Positions 7,729 to 15,218 of a DNA stretch of 32,034 nt are shown piece after piece (the stretch's first letter is position 1; every line of letters begins with the position of its first letter). The notes beneath the pieces were generated by a model. The model saw only the letters and a program-made list of their open reading frames with translations, did not search any database and was not told where the DNA came from. Origin of the DNA: DASSJT01 sp035691065 (GTDB lineage: Bacteria > Actinomycetota > Actinomycetes > Actinomycetales > Dermatophilaceae); NCBI GenBank assembly GCA_035691065.1, contig DASSJT010000117.1, positions 1 to 32,034 on the forward strand, given 5' to 3'. A program made the translations under genes and the position numbers.

Positions 7729-8892
7729 ATGCCAGCGACGAGGCTGATGCCCACCGAAGAAGGCCACGACCTCATCGACCTCACCCGCGAGATCTGTGAC
7801 AAGGAGCTTCGGCCCAAGGTCGACGAGGCCGAGGCGCTGGCCTCCAGGGAGCCGGCCCTGCCTCGAGCCGCGTTCCGGACGCTGGGGCGCGCCGGCCTGC
7901 TGTCGCTGCCCTACCCGGAGGAGTTCGGTGGCGGCGGGCAGCCCTATGAGGTCTACCTGCAGGTGGTGGAGGAGATCGCGAGCGCCTGGATGAGCGTCGC
8001 CGTCGGTGTCTCGGTGCACTCGCTGACCTGCTTCCCAGTGGTCCACTTCGGGTCCGACGCCCAGAAGGAGGCGCTCCTGCCCGCGATGCTCGGAGGCGAG
8101 CAGCTCGGCGCCTACTGCCTGTCCGAGCCGCTGTCCGGATCCGATGTCGCGTCGATGACGACGCGGGCCACCCGCACGGGTGACGGCACGGCATACAGCA
8201 TCAAGGGCCGCAAGGCCTGGATCTCCCACGCGGGGCATGCGGACTTCTACACCACTTTCGTGCGTACGTCCGACGAAGGCCGTCGGGGGCTGTCCTGCTT
8301 CGTGGTGCCGGCGGATGCCGGGGGGCTGACCTTCGGACTGCCCGAGAAGAAGATGGGCCTGCACTGCGACACGGTCCGCGAGGTGATGTTCGACGGCGTG
8401 CTCGTGGCCGCCGACCGCAGGATCGGCAGCGAGGGGCAGGGCATGGCGATGGCGCTGTCGGCCCTGGACGCCGGCCGACTCGGAATTGCTGCTGCCGCAA
8501 CGGGATTGGCTCAGGCTGCGCTCGACCTGGCGACGCGGTATGCCAAGGAGCGCCGGCAGTTCGGACGTCCGATCGCCGACAACCAGGGGCTCGCGTTCAT
8601 GCTGGCCGACATGGAGGCGGCCGTGACCAGCTCGCGCGCCTCATACCTGCACGCCGCCAGGCTGAAGGACGCCGGGCGGCCGTACTCCAAGGAGGCGGCG
8701 GTCGCCAAGCTGGTGTGCACCGACAACGCGATGCGGGTGACCATCGACGCCGTCCAGGTGCTGGGGGGCGCCGGCTACACCCAGGACTTCCCGGCTGAGC
8801 GCTACCTCCGGGAGGCCAAGGTGACGCAGATCTTCGAGGGCACCAACCAGATCCAGCGGCTCGTCATCAGCCGCCAGCTGCTCCGTGGCTGA
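7729..8892 (+). CDS. Acyl-CoA dehydrogenase
   Basis: A 387-residue FAD-dependent dehydrogenase that introduces the alpha-beta double bond into an acyl-CoA. It shows the family blocks AYCLSEPLSGSD (about 124-135), KGRKAWISHAG, and ERRQFGRPIADNQGLAFMLADM. The C-terminal YTQDFPAERYLREAKVTQIFEGTNQ carries the catalytic base Glu370, the position used by short- and medium-chain enzymes. Chain-length preference cannot be read from the sequence. The next gene, 21 bp downstream, encodes a 3-hydroxyacyl-CoA dehydrogenase-like SDR, so the pair covers two steps of one beta-oxidation route. No electron-transfer flavoprotein, hydratase or thiolase gene is nearby. Confidence 0.93.
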   Translation: MPATRLMPTEEGHDLIDLTREICDKELRPKVDEAEALASREPALPRAAFRTLGRAGLLSLPYPEEFGGGGQPYEVYLQVVEEIASAWMSVAVGVSVHSLTCFPVVHFGSDAQKEALLPAMLGGEQLGAYCLSEPLSGSDVASMTTRATRTGDGTAYSIKGRKAWISHAGHADFYTTFVRTSDEGRRGLSCFVVPADAGGLTFGLPEKKMGLHCDTVREVMFDGVLVAADRRIGSEGQGMAMALSALDAGRLGIAAAATGLAQAALDLATRYAKERRQFGRPIADNQGLAFMLADMEAAVTSSRASYLHAARLKDAGRPYSKEAAVAKLVCTDNAMRVTIDAVQVLGGAGYTQDFPAERYLREAKVTQIFEGTNQIQRLVISRQLLRG

Positions 8893-8913
8893 CCAGTAGA
8901 GAGGCGAATCCCG

Positions 8914-9678
8914 TTGCAGATCAACCAATCCAGTGTCGCTGTCGTGACCGGGGGCGGCTCCGGGCTCGGCGAGGCGACCGTCCACCGGCTGCATGACGCA
9001 GGTGCCAAGGTCGTGGTCATCGACCTCGAGAGCTCGGGCGGAGCCGCGGTGGCTGACGGGCTGGGCGAGCGGGTGCGGTTCGTCCCCGCGGACGTGCGGG
9101 ACGAAGCACAGGTCCAGGCAGCCGTCGACGCGGCCATAGAGCTCGGTGACGTGCGCATCGCCGTCAACTGCGCCGGGATCGCCACGCCGGGGCGCATTCT
9201 CGGGAAGCGCGGGCCGCTGGCGCTCGAGGCGTTCAAGCAGGTCGTTGAGATCAACCTGATCGGCACGTTCAACGTCGTGCGCCTGGTCGCGGAGGCGATG
9301 GCTGCCAACGAGCCACTCGACGGCGACCGCGGTGTGGTGGTGATGACGGCGTCGATCGCTGCCTTTGACGGCCAGATCGGGCAGGCAGCGTATGCCGCGA
9401 GCAAGGGCGGAGTCGTCGGCCTCACCTTGAGCGCGGCAAGAGACTTGGCGGACAAGGGAATTCGTGTGGTGACGATCGCGCCTGGCACGTTCATGACGCC
9501 GATGCTCGCCGGGCTGCCCGAGGAGATGCGCCACGCCCTGGAGGCGCAGGTGCCGCATCCTTCGCGCCTGGGCGACCCCACGGAATACGCGAGCCTCGTC
9601 TCTCACATCGTCGACAACCCCATGCTCAACGGTGAGGTCATCCGTCTCGACGGCGCTCTCCGGATGCCGCCCCGCTGA
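8914..9678 (+). CDS. SDR, probable 3-hydroxyacyl-CoA dehydrogenase (type II, HSD10-like)
   Basis: A 254-residue classical SDR. The Rossmann motif is TGGGSGLG (residues 12-19), and the acidic residue after strand 2 (VVVIDLE) favours NAD+. The active site is Tyr160/Lys164 with Ser about 13 residues earlier (MTASIAAFDGQIGQ). The pattern NCAGIA...GPLALEAFKQVVEINLIGTFNV and the ending GEVIRLDGALRMPPR match type II 3-hydroxyacyl-CoA dehydrogenases. TTG 8914 is used as the start: AGAGAGG is placed 8-9 nt upstream and no ATG is available before the Rossmann motif. It sits in an operon with the upstream acyl-CoA dehydrogenase. Confidence 0.88.
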   Translation: MQINQSSVAVVTGGGSGLGEATVHRLHDAGAKVVVIDLESSGGAAVADGLGERVRFVPADVRDEAQVQAAVDAAIELGDVRIAVNCAGIATPGRILGKRGPLALEAFKQVVEINLIGTFNVVRLVAEAMAANEPLDGDRGVVVMTASIAAFDGQIGQAAYAASKGGVVGLTLSAARDLADKGIRVVTIAPGTFMTPMLAGLPEEMRHALEAQVPHPSRLGDPTEYASLVSHIVDNPMLNGEVIRLDGALRMPPR

Positions 9679-9699
9679 CGTTCCTGCAGACGGGCCGGC

Positions 9700-9728
9700 C
9701 ACGTTTATCGGGTCACCCGATAAACGTG
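9700..9728. terminator. Perfect 29-bp palindrome 1 (bidirectional terminator or operator)
   Basis: Two 14-bp arms, CACGTTTATCGGGT and its exact complement, flank one central C. It lies 22 bp after the SDR stop codon in a convergent gene gap. As RNA it would form a strong hairpin in either direction. It lacks a clean T-tract but has T- and A-rich arm bases. Confidence 0.7.
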
Positions 9729-9760
9729 CGCCTGACCGGAGTTCGCACGTGGGGGTCAGC

Positions 9761-9791
9761 GACCCTTTCTCGGGTCACCCGATAAAGGGTC
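9761..9791. terminator. 31-bp palindrome 2 sharing the core of palindrome 1
   Basis: The arms GACCCTTTCTCGGGT and ACCCGATAAAGGGTC flank one central C with a single mismatch. The core TATCGGGTCACCCGATA of palindrome 1 is kept except for one base. Its last bases form part of the stop codon (9790-9792) of the minus-strand SDR. The centres of the two palindromes are 62 bp apart. Confidence 0.7.
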
Positions 9792-10605
9792 ACGGCGGGG
9801 GGAGGCGCTCCTCGGCGATGCTGTTGCCGCCGTCCACGACGATCACCTGGCCGGTGACGTAGGAGGCGCCCGGGCTGGCCAGCCAGCCGATCGCTGAGGC
9901 CACCTCGTCCGCCGTCCCCGACCTACCGACCGGCGCGACCATGGCCTCGGCGCGCTCCTGCTCGGTCTGCGAGCCGGTGGCGATCCAGCCCGGCGCCACA
10001 GTGTTCACCGTGATGCCGTGCCCCGCCTCATCCACGGCCAGAGCCCGGGCCAGCCCGGCCATGCCGGCCTTCGCTGCGGCATACCCCACCTCGCCGCGCA
10101 TGGCCATGACCGGTCCGGTCACACTCGCGACCATCACCACCCTCCCGGCACCTGAGCGGCGGAGGTGCGGCAGTGCCGCGCGGGTGACGAGGTATGCCGT
10201 GTCCAGGTTGCGTCGCAGTGAGTCACCCCAGCGTTGTGGTGTCGTGGCGAGCAGGTCTCCCGCCAGGTAGTCCGGCTCGGTCGTCGAGACCATTCCGGCG
10301 CTGTTCACCAGGACGTCGAGCTGTCCGAACGACCCCACCGCCAGCTCGACCAGCTCGCTCGCAGCGGCCTCGTCGGTCAGGTCGCCGACGAAGCCCAGGG
10401 CGACGACGCCAGACTCGGCCAGCTCCCGCGCCCGGTCGCGAGCCCGCGCGCTGGTCGCCGCCACGACGAGCCGTGCGCCGAGCGTGCCGAGGTGGCGGGC
10501 GGCGGCATACCCGATGCCCGTCGGGCTTCCCGCCCCGGTGACGACCGCCACGCGGTCGGTGAGGTCCATCTGGGCGGGAAGCGGCCGGGGCGACATGGGC
10601 GGCAT
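9790..10605 (-). CDS. Short-chain dehydrogenase/reductase (FabG-like)
   Basis: A 271-residue classical SDR. The cofactor loop TGAGSPTGIG (about 22-31) carries a Ser-Pro-Thr insertion. Other motifs are GDLTDEAA, VNSAGM, and the catalytic Tyr175/Lys179 (GYAAAKAG), and it ends YVTGQVIVVDGG. This C-terminal pattern is shared by 3-oxoacyl-ACP-reductase-like oxidoreductases; the substrate is not predictable. Possible starts are ATG 10605, ATG 10596 (which has GAGG 9 nt upstream and so may be the real one) and ATG 10569. It is convergent with the hydroxyacyl-CoA dehydrogenase gene, and a 409-bp spacer separates it from the MFS gene behind it. Confidence 0.85.
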   Translation of the reverse strand: MPPMSPRPLPAQMDLTDRVAVVTGAGSPTGIGYAAARHLGTLGARLVVAATSARARDRARELAESGVVALGFVGDLTDEAAASELVELAVGSFGQLDVLVNSAGMVSTTEPDYLAGDLLATTPQRWGDSLRRNLDTAYLVTRAALPHLRRSGAGRVVMVASVTGPVMAMRGEVGYAAAKAGMAGLARALAVDEAGHGITVNTVAPGWIATGSQTEQERAEAMVAPVGRSGTADEVASAIGWLASPGASYVTGQVIVVDGGNSIAEERLPPP

Positions 10606-10671
10606 CCTCGCAGAGCCCCAGGTCCACTCGCCCGAGTGGCACCGTGCGCCGGGGACGAATACCCTCGGGCT

Positions 10672-10845
10672 GGCGGGTCAACGGCGCCCCGCCTCCCAGG
10701 CCTCGACGTGGCCTCACCGGCGCGGCTGCCCGAGGCGGGGACCCGGGGATCCATGTGCTCTGGATGAAGCAGGTCGAACGCATGCACGAGCCGTTGACGA
10801 ACCATTGACCGGGCCAACTCATACTTGGCCCGGTCCTTCCTTTTG
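10672..10845 (+). ncRNA. Candidate small RNA ending at an intrinsic terminator
   Basis: A TACCCT box at 10660-10665 matches the -10 boxes of two protein genes in this window. About 150 nt downstream is a strong hairpin (10808-10836) followed by a T-rich run. No start codon occurs at leaderless distance and no convincing ORF lies between. The pairing of promoter and terminator is inference; the hairpin could instead be a leader structure of the minus-strand SDR transcript. Confidence 0.25.
10808..10845 (+). terminator. Rho-independent-terminator-like hairpin
   Basis: The arms GACCGGGCCAA and TTGGCCCGGTC form a perfect 11-bp stem with a 7-nt loop (CTCATAC). On the plus strand it is followed by CTTCCTTTTG. 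No annotated plus-strand gene precedes it. Confidence 0.5.
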
Positions 10846-10910
10846 TAACAGGGGCAACTGGCGTCCCGGAAATCGACACGCTGCCCAGGGATGAACTGCC
10901 GGGGTGGGTT

Positions 10911-10982
10911 GGACCACGCCTTGGACCAAGCCGTGCACCACGCCGTACACCAAGCCGTGCACCACGCCGAGCACCACGCACC
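10911..10982. repeat. Six tandem 12-bp repeats
   Basis: Six diverged copies of GCACCACGCCGT occupy 10911-10982, and alternate units resemble each other most (ACGCC versus AAGCC). In translation they give four-residue repeats on both strands (for example CTAW on minus), but no start-site or family evidence supports a protein. Confidence 0.85.
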
Positions 10983-11014
10983 CATGCGCACCCGCCGCGT
11001 CCCGGCTCCAGGCG

Positions 11015-12370
11015 TCAACGGCCGAAGTCGTCGAACTCCCGTGAGATGCCCGGCAGCAGCGCGTCCCCACGCCGCAGCGCCTCGAGCGCCTGCGGGTGCT
11101 CGCGGGCCAGGTGGGCCAGCGCCCGGCGGCGGTAGCGCCAGATCTGCAGCGCCCCGAACCCCCAGAACAGGAACTGCACCGACATCGCCGCACGGAAGTC
11201 GCCCAGCGTGTAGGTGCCTGGCCCCCCGGGCGCCAGCCGGTCGAGGACCACACCGACCAGGGCCATCGTCAGCAAGGAGGCCACGAAACCGCCGATGTTG
11301 ACCACGCCGGTCGCGCGTCCCAGGTGCGTCGGCGGGTTGAAGCTGCGGGCCAGGTCGAAGCCGACCATCGACCCAGGGCCGCCGACGGCCGTCACGACCA
11401 CCAGCACGACCAGCAGCCACAGGGGGGCCGGACCGGGCCACAGCAGCACCGTGGCCCAGACCACGGCAATCGCCACGACGATCGCCAGCACGAGCAGCGA
11501 ACGCTGGATCGGCCGCCGCGCGACCCGGCGGCCGACCAGGGGCCCGGCCACCATCGCCGAGCCGGTCATGAGCATCAGCAGCACGGACGCGGTTGCCTCC
11601 GAGAGGCCCTCGCCGCGGACCAGGAAGGGGAAGCCCCAGAGCAGGGTGAACACGTTGGCGCCGAACTGCGAGGTGAAGTGCGAGTACAGCCCGAGCCGGT
11701 TGCCCGGGTTGCCCCAGATAGAGCGCAGGGTTGACGCGAGTGCCCGGACCTTGATGCGCTCGACCGCGGTGCCGGCATACGGCGAGTCCTTGACGACCAC
11801 CAACAGAGCGATCGAGAGGACGACACCCACCGAGGCTGCGGTCGCGAACGCAGTGGTCCAGCCGAACCCGCGCAGGGCCGCCGAGAGCGGCGCGGCTGCC
11901 AGCAGGGCACCGACCTGCCCGAGTATGCCGGTGAGCTGGGTGACGATGGGAGCCTGCCGGACGCGGAACCACACGGCCACGAGGCGCAGCACGCTCGCGA
12001 AGATCATCGCGTCGCCGGCGCCCAGGAGGATGCGTGCGGAGATGCCCACCGCGAAGGTGCCCGCGACAGCGAACCAGAGCTGCCCTGCCGTCATCAACAG
12101 CAGGCCGGTGACGAGCAGCCGTCTCGACCCGTACCGGTCGAGCAGAATGCCGACCGGGACCTGGAGGCCGGCGTAGACGAGCAGCTGCACCACCGTGAAG
12201 GTGGACAGCTGCGCCGCGCTGATGTGGAAGCGCTCGGCGGCGATCAGGCCGGCAACCCCCAGCGACGTGCGGTGGAAGACCGCCAGGACGTAGACGGCGA
12301 CGGAGACCGCCCAGATGACCCAGGCGCGGCGGTGGCCGATGTTGTGCACCTGTCGCCGCAGCTCCGCCAC
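11015..12370 (-). CDS. MFS transporter
   Basis: A 451-residue major facilitator superfamily permease with about 12 hydrophobic segments. The conserved loop between segments 2 and 3 appears as GILLDRYGSRRLLVTG (about 73-88), the MFS G-x-x-x-D-R-x-G-x-R-R motif. The central loop (about 200-235) and the C-terminus (about 415-451, Arg- and Glu-rich) are cytoplasmic. The substrate is unknown. The N-terminal VFHRTSLGVAG is common in nitrate/sugar-phosphate-like and general actinobacterial MFS proteins and does not decide the function. The start is GTG 12370, placed 7 nt after a TAGACT -10 box. Confidence 0.85.
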   Translation of the reverse strand: MAELRRQVHNIGHRRAWVIWAVSVAVYVLAVFHRTSLGVAGLIAAERFHISAAQLSTFTVVQLLVYAGLQVPVGILLDRYGSRRLLVTGLLLMTAGQLWFAVAGTFAVGISARILLGAGDAMIFASVLRLVAVWFRVRQAPIVTQLTGILGQVGALLAAAPLSAALRGFGWTTAFATAASVGVVLSIALLVVVKDSPYAGTAVERIKVRALASTLRSIWGNPGNRLGLYSHFTSQFGANVFTLLWGFPFLVRGEGLSEATASVLLMLMTGSAMVAGPLVGRRVARRPIQRSLLVLAIVVAIAVVWATVLLWPGPAPLWLLVVLVVVTAVGGPGSMVGFDLARSFNPPTHLGRATGVVNIGGFVASLLTMALVGVVLDRLAPGGPGTYTLGDFRAAMSVQFLFWGFGALQIWRYRRRALAHLAREHPQALEALRRGDALLPGISREFDDFGR

Positions 12371-12377
12371 GGCGTCG

Positions 12378-12383
12378 AGTCTA
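12378..12383 (-). promoter_or_regulatory. Putative -10 box of MFS gene (leaderless)
   Basis: TAGACT on the minus strand lies 7 nt before GTG 12370. A TTTATCGGG word at 12403-12411, just upstream, equals one half of palindrome 1 at 9700-9728. Confidence 0.45.
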
Positions 12384-12454
12384 GGGCGCGCGCGAGCGGT
12401 TCTTTATCGGGCCAGAAGCCGAGACGACGTCAGGGCACCGCGGCCGCGGAGCGC

Positions 12455-13786
12455 TCAGACGGACTGGGCGAAGGCGTCCTCGAGGATGTCAAGCCCCTCG
12501 GTCAGCAGCTCGTCGCTGATCGACAGCGGCGGGAGGAACCGGAACACGTTGCCGAAGGTCCCGCAGGTCAGCGTCACCAGGCCCTGGGCGTGGCAGGCAC
12601 GGTTGACCCGGGTGGCCAGGTCGGCATCGGGCGTCTTCTTCCCGAGGTCGCTCACCAGCTCGATCGCGAGCATCGCGCCCCGGCCGCGGATGTCGCCGAT
12701 GACGCCGAACTTCTCCGCCAGCGCCTCGAGCCGAGGCACCACCAGAGCCTCGACCGCCCTCGCCCGGCCACACAGGTTGTCGGCCTCCATGGTCTCGATC
12801 GATGCCAGGGCCGCCGCACACGCGACCGGGTTGCCGCCATAGGTTCCCCCGAGGCCCCCGGTGTGGATGGCGTCCATGACGTCGGCCCGCCCGGTGAGCG
12901 CCGACAGGGGCATGCCACCGGCGATGCCCTTCGCCGTGGTGACCAGGTCGGGCGCGACGTCCTCGTGCTCGGACGCGAACCAGTCGCCCGTGCGGCAGAA
13001 GCCGGTCTGCACCTCATCGGCGATGAACAGGATGCCGTGCTCCCGGCACCAGTCCGCCATCTTCTTCACGAAGCCGGGCGCCGGCACGACGAATCCACCC
13101 TCGCCCTGGATCGGCTCCAGCAGCACGGCTGCAGTGTTGTCCTCCCCCACCTGGGCGTGGACGTCAGAGACGAACGCCTCGAAGGCTTCGTCGGCGCAGC
13201 GCTCGGGACCGGTGAGCCACCGGTAGGGGTAGGCCATCTGCACGCGGTAGACCTCGTTCGCGAACGGCCCGAACCGGTGCTTGTACGGCATCGACTTGGC
13301 GGTGAGGGCCATCGTGAGGTTGGTGCGCCCGTGGTAGGCGTGGTCGAACGCGACAACCGCCTGGCGGCCGGTGAAGTGTCGGGCGACCTTGACGGCGTTC
13401 TCGACGGCCTCGGAGCCGGAGTTGAAGAGCGCCGACCGCTTCTCGTGCGCGCCGGGGGTCAGCTCGTTGAGCTTCTCCGCCACGGCGACGTACTCCTCGT
13501 ACGGGGTCACCATGAAGCAGGTGTGCGTGAAGTCCTGGATCTGTCGGGTGACCGCCTCCACCACCCGCGGGTTGCCGTTCCCGACGGTGGTGACCGCGAT
13601 GCCTGACCCGAAGTCGATGAGCTGGTTGCCGTCGGCGTCGACCAGGATGCCGCCCTCGGCCCGCTCGATGTAGGCCGGCAGGCCCGTGCCCACCCCGGCG
13701 CTCACTGCGGCGGACTTGCGCTTCGCCAGCTCCTCAGAGCGGGGGCCCGGGACTGCCGTCTTGAGGAGGCGCTTCTGCTCGATCAT
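12455..13786 (-). CDS. gabT: 4-aminobutyrate aminotransferase
   Basis: A 443-residue class III aminotransferase that converts GABA and 2-oxoglutarate to succinic semialdehyde and glutamate. Family features are LIDFGSGIAVTTVGNGNP near the start, NSGSEAVENAVKVAR, and AYHGRT. IADEVQTGFCRTG carries the Asp that contacts the PLP ring. TTAKGIAGGMPLSA carries the PLP Lys at residue 286. ATG 13786 is preferred because a TACCAT -10 box lies exactly 7 nt upstream; an 18-residue upstream extension would cover that box. No succinic semialdehyde dehydrogenase is adjacent. The GABA-forming decarboxylase lies at 26419-27813. Confidence 0.92.
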   Translation of the reverse strand: MIEQKRLLKTAVPGPRSEELAKRKSAAVSAGVGTGLPAYIERAEGGILVDADGNQLIDFGSGIAVTTVGNGNPRVVEAVTRQIQDFTHTCFMVTPYEEYVAVAEKLNELTPGAHEKRSALFNSGSEAVENAVKVARHFTGRQAVVAFDHAYHGRTNLTMALTAKSMPYKHRFGPFANEVYRVQMAYPYRWLTGPERCADEAFEAFVSDVHAQVGEDNTAAVLLEPIQGEGGFVVPAPGFVKKMADWCREHGILFIADEVQTGFCRTGDWFASEHEDVAPDLVTTAKGIAGGMPLSALTGRADVMDAIHTGGLGGTYGGNPVACAAALASIETMEADNLCGRARAVEALVVPRLEALAEKFGVIGDIRGRGAMLAIELVSDLGKKTPDADLATRVNRACHAQGLVTLTCGTFGNVFRFLPPLSISDELLTEGLDILEDAFAQSV

Positions 13787-13793
13787 GGGGCCG

Positions 13794-13799
13794 ATGGTA
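13794..13799 (-). promoter_or_regulatory. Putative -10 box of gabT (leaderless)
   Basis: TACCAT on the minus strand is followed by 7 nt and then ATG. It overlaps a one-base variant of the GTATGCCG word (13797-13803). Confidence 0.5.
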
Positions 13800-13871
13800 T
13801 GCCCGGGCCCTCTCGCGACGGACCGCCCGGTCAAAGGCACCTGCGAGGCCCAGTCCAGTGCAGGGCGGGTG

Positions 13872-15041
13872 CTAGGTGGAACCGTTGAAGGTGGCCAGCG
13901 CCTTCGCCATCCGCTCCAGGGCTTCCTCCAGGATCGGCCGGGTCGTCGCGAAGTTGAGCCGCGCGTAGCCCGGGCCGGGCGGGTGGAACGGCAGCCCGGG
14001 GCTCAGCGCGATCTTCGCATGGCGAAGGAACCAGTCGGCCGGCTCAAGGGGAAGGCCCAGCTCGGTGCAGTCGAGCCAGGCCAGGTAGGTGCCTTCGTTT
14101 CGCACGTGCCGCACACCCGGCATACCGGCGACGGCCTCGGCCACCAGCGTGCGCTGCGCGTCCAGCTTGCCCCTCACCTGCTCGAGCCACTCCCCTCCAT
14201 CGCGGTATGCCGCGAGGTTGCCTTCGATGCCCATGGTCGCCACACCGACGGTCGCCCACAGCGGGATACGCCGCCACGTCGCGGTGTCGCGCGAGTTGCT
14301 CGTGATGGCCTGTGCGCACTTGAGGCCGGGCAGGTTCCAGGCCTTGGACGCGGAGGTCACCGTGATGGTGTGCGCCTGGGTGCGCGCGTCGAGGCTGGCG
14401 TAGGGAACGTGGCGGCCCTCGAAGACCAGTGGGGCATGGATCTCGTCGGACACCACGCGGGCGCTGTGGCGGTGCACGACATCGGCCAGTGCGGTGAGCT
14501 CCTCCCGGGTGTAGACCCGGCCGAGCGGGTTGTGGGGGTTGCACAGGAGGACCGTACGGGCGCCAACCGACAGCGCGGCGTCGATGCTCTCGAGGTCGAG
14601 GGTCCAGCGGCCGTCGTCGAAGACCATGGGGACGCGCACCTGGGGTCGGCCGGTGAGCTCGACCACCTCGAAGAACGGCGAGTACACGGGGGTGGGGATC
14701 ACCACGAGGTCGGCGGCCCGGCTGAAGTACTCGATGGCCAGGGAGATGCCATGCATGACGTCGGAGACCAGGTGCACGCTGTCGGGTTCGACCGTCCAGC
14801 CGTAGTGCTGCTGCTGGTAGTCGGCGACCGCGTCGGCCAACCCGCTGGGCTTGGCCATCAGGGGGTAGCCGAAGCTCTCGACCTGGATGGCCCGGCGCAG
14901 CCGTGCCTTGATCGGGTCGGCGGTGGGGAAGTCCATCTCGGCCACCCAGAGGGCCAGGACGTCCTCGTGGAAGCGGTTCCACTTCAGCGAGCGCCGGGCT
15001 CGGAGCTGTTTCACCGACAGCGCGTCAAGGTCGACGGTCAT
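13872..15041 (-). CDS. MalY/PatB-type pyridoxal-phosphate aminotransferase or C-S lyase
   Basis: A 389-residue fold-type I PLP enzyme of class I/II. It opens SLKWNRFHEDVLALWVAEMDFPTADP, and W-VAEMDF is the mark of the MalY/PatB cystathionine beta-lyase group. CNPHNPLGRVYTREEL and VSDEIHAPL give the PLP-binding Asn and Asp, and SASKAWNLPGLK gives the PLP Lys at residue 233. The likely reaction is beta-elimination of cystathionine or cysteine-like thiols, although some relatives act as aminotransferases. A weak CACGAT -10 box lies 6 nt before the ATG. The gene runs in the same direction as gabT but is 85 bp away. Confidence 0.88.
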   Translation of the reverse strand: MTVDLDALSVKQLRARRSLKWNRFHEDVLALWVAEMDFPTADPIKARLRRAIQVESFGYPLMAKPSGLADAVADYQQQHYGWTVEPDSVHLVSDVMHGISLAIEYFSRAADLVVIPTPVYSPFFEVVELTGRPQVRVPMVFDDGRWTLDLESIDAALSVGARTVLLCNPHNPLGRVYTREELTALADVVHRHSARVVSDEIHAPLVFEGRHVPYASLDARTQAHTITVTSASKAWNLPGLKCAQAITSNSRDTATWRRIPLWATVGVATMGIEGNLAAYRDGGEWLEQVRGKLDAQRTLVAEAVAGMPGVRHVRNEGTYLAWLDCTELGLPLEPADWFLRHAKIALSPGLPFHPPGPGYARLNFATTRPILEEALERMAKALATFNGST

Positions 15042-15163
15042 GGGGCCATCGTGTCAGTGGCCGCACGCTCGAAGGGGCATCCGGCGGCAGGGTTTTCGCT
15101 GAGACTCGGCTTGGGCGCGAAGGGGTGCGCATTGACCGGTGCATGGCGCGAGGGTTTCAGCCG

Positions 15164-15218
15164 CCGGACCCTCTCCGGACCTGCTCCGGACCTGGCTCAG
15201 GACCTGGCTCAGGACTGG
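15164..15218. repeat. Five tandem 11-12-bp repeats
   Basis: Units of CCGGACCTGGCT/CAGGACCTGGCT type fill 15164-15218, with lengths 11, 11, 12, 12 and a 9-base partial. They begin inside the last codons of the hydrolase gene (stop at 15209) and lie 123 bp upstream of the MalY/PatB-type start. Confidence 0.8.

Larger units (their letters stand above)
10606..11014. other. 409-bp intergenic region with hairpins and 12-bp repeats
   Basis: No gene is supported here on either strand; the open frames are low-complexity and unlike known proteins. The region holds a short dyad at 10624-10639 (CCACTCG/CGAGTGG), a -10-like TACCCT at 10660-10665 (+), a perfect hairpin at 10808-10836, and a 12-bp repeat array at 10911-10982. 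Each is listed or discussed separately. Confidence 0.6.

Noticed and set aside
6433..8364. 643-codon minus-strand frame opposite modC and the acyl-CoA dehydrogenase gene
   Set aside because: Shadow of two well-supported genes; no domain is recognisable.
9700..9791. Palindromes as inverted ends of an insertion sequence
   Set aside because: Only about 30 bp lies between them, there is no transposase, and each is a complete palindrome rather than one end.
10911..10982. Repeat array considered as a CRISPR array
   Set aside because: Units are only 12 bp, directly adjacent and degenerate, with no unique spacers and no cas genes.
10819..11253. Possible small Cys/Trp repeat protein (CTAW repeats) on the minus strand
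   Set aside because: The repeats arise from the 12-bp DNA array, all frames read as repeats, there is no ribosome-binding site, and the frame runs into the MFS gene.
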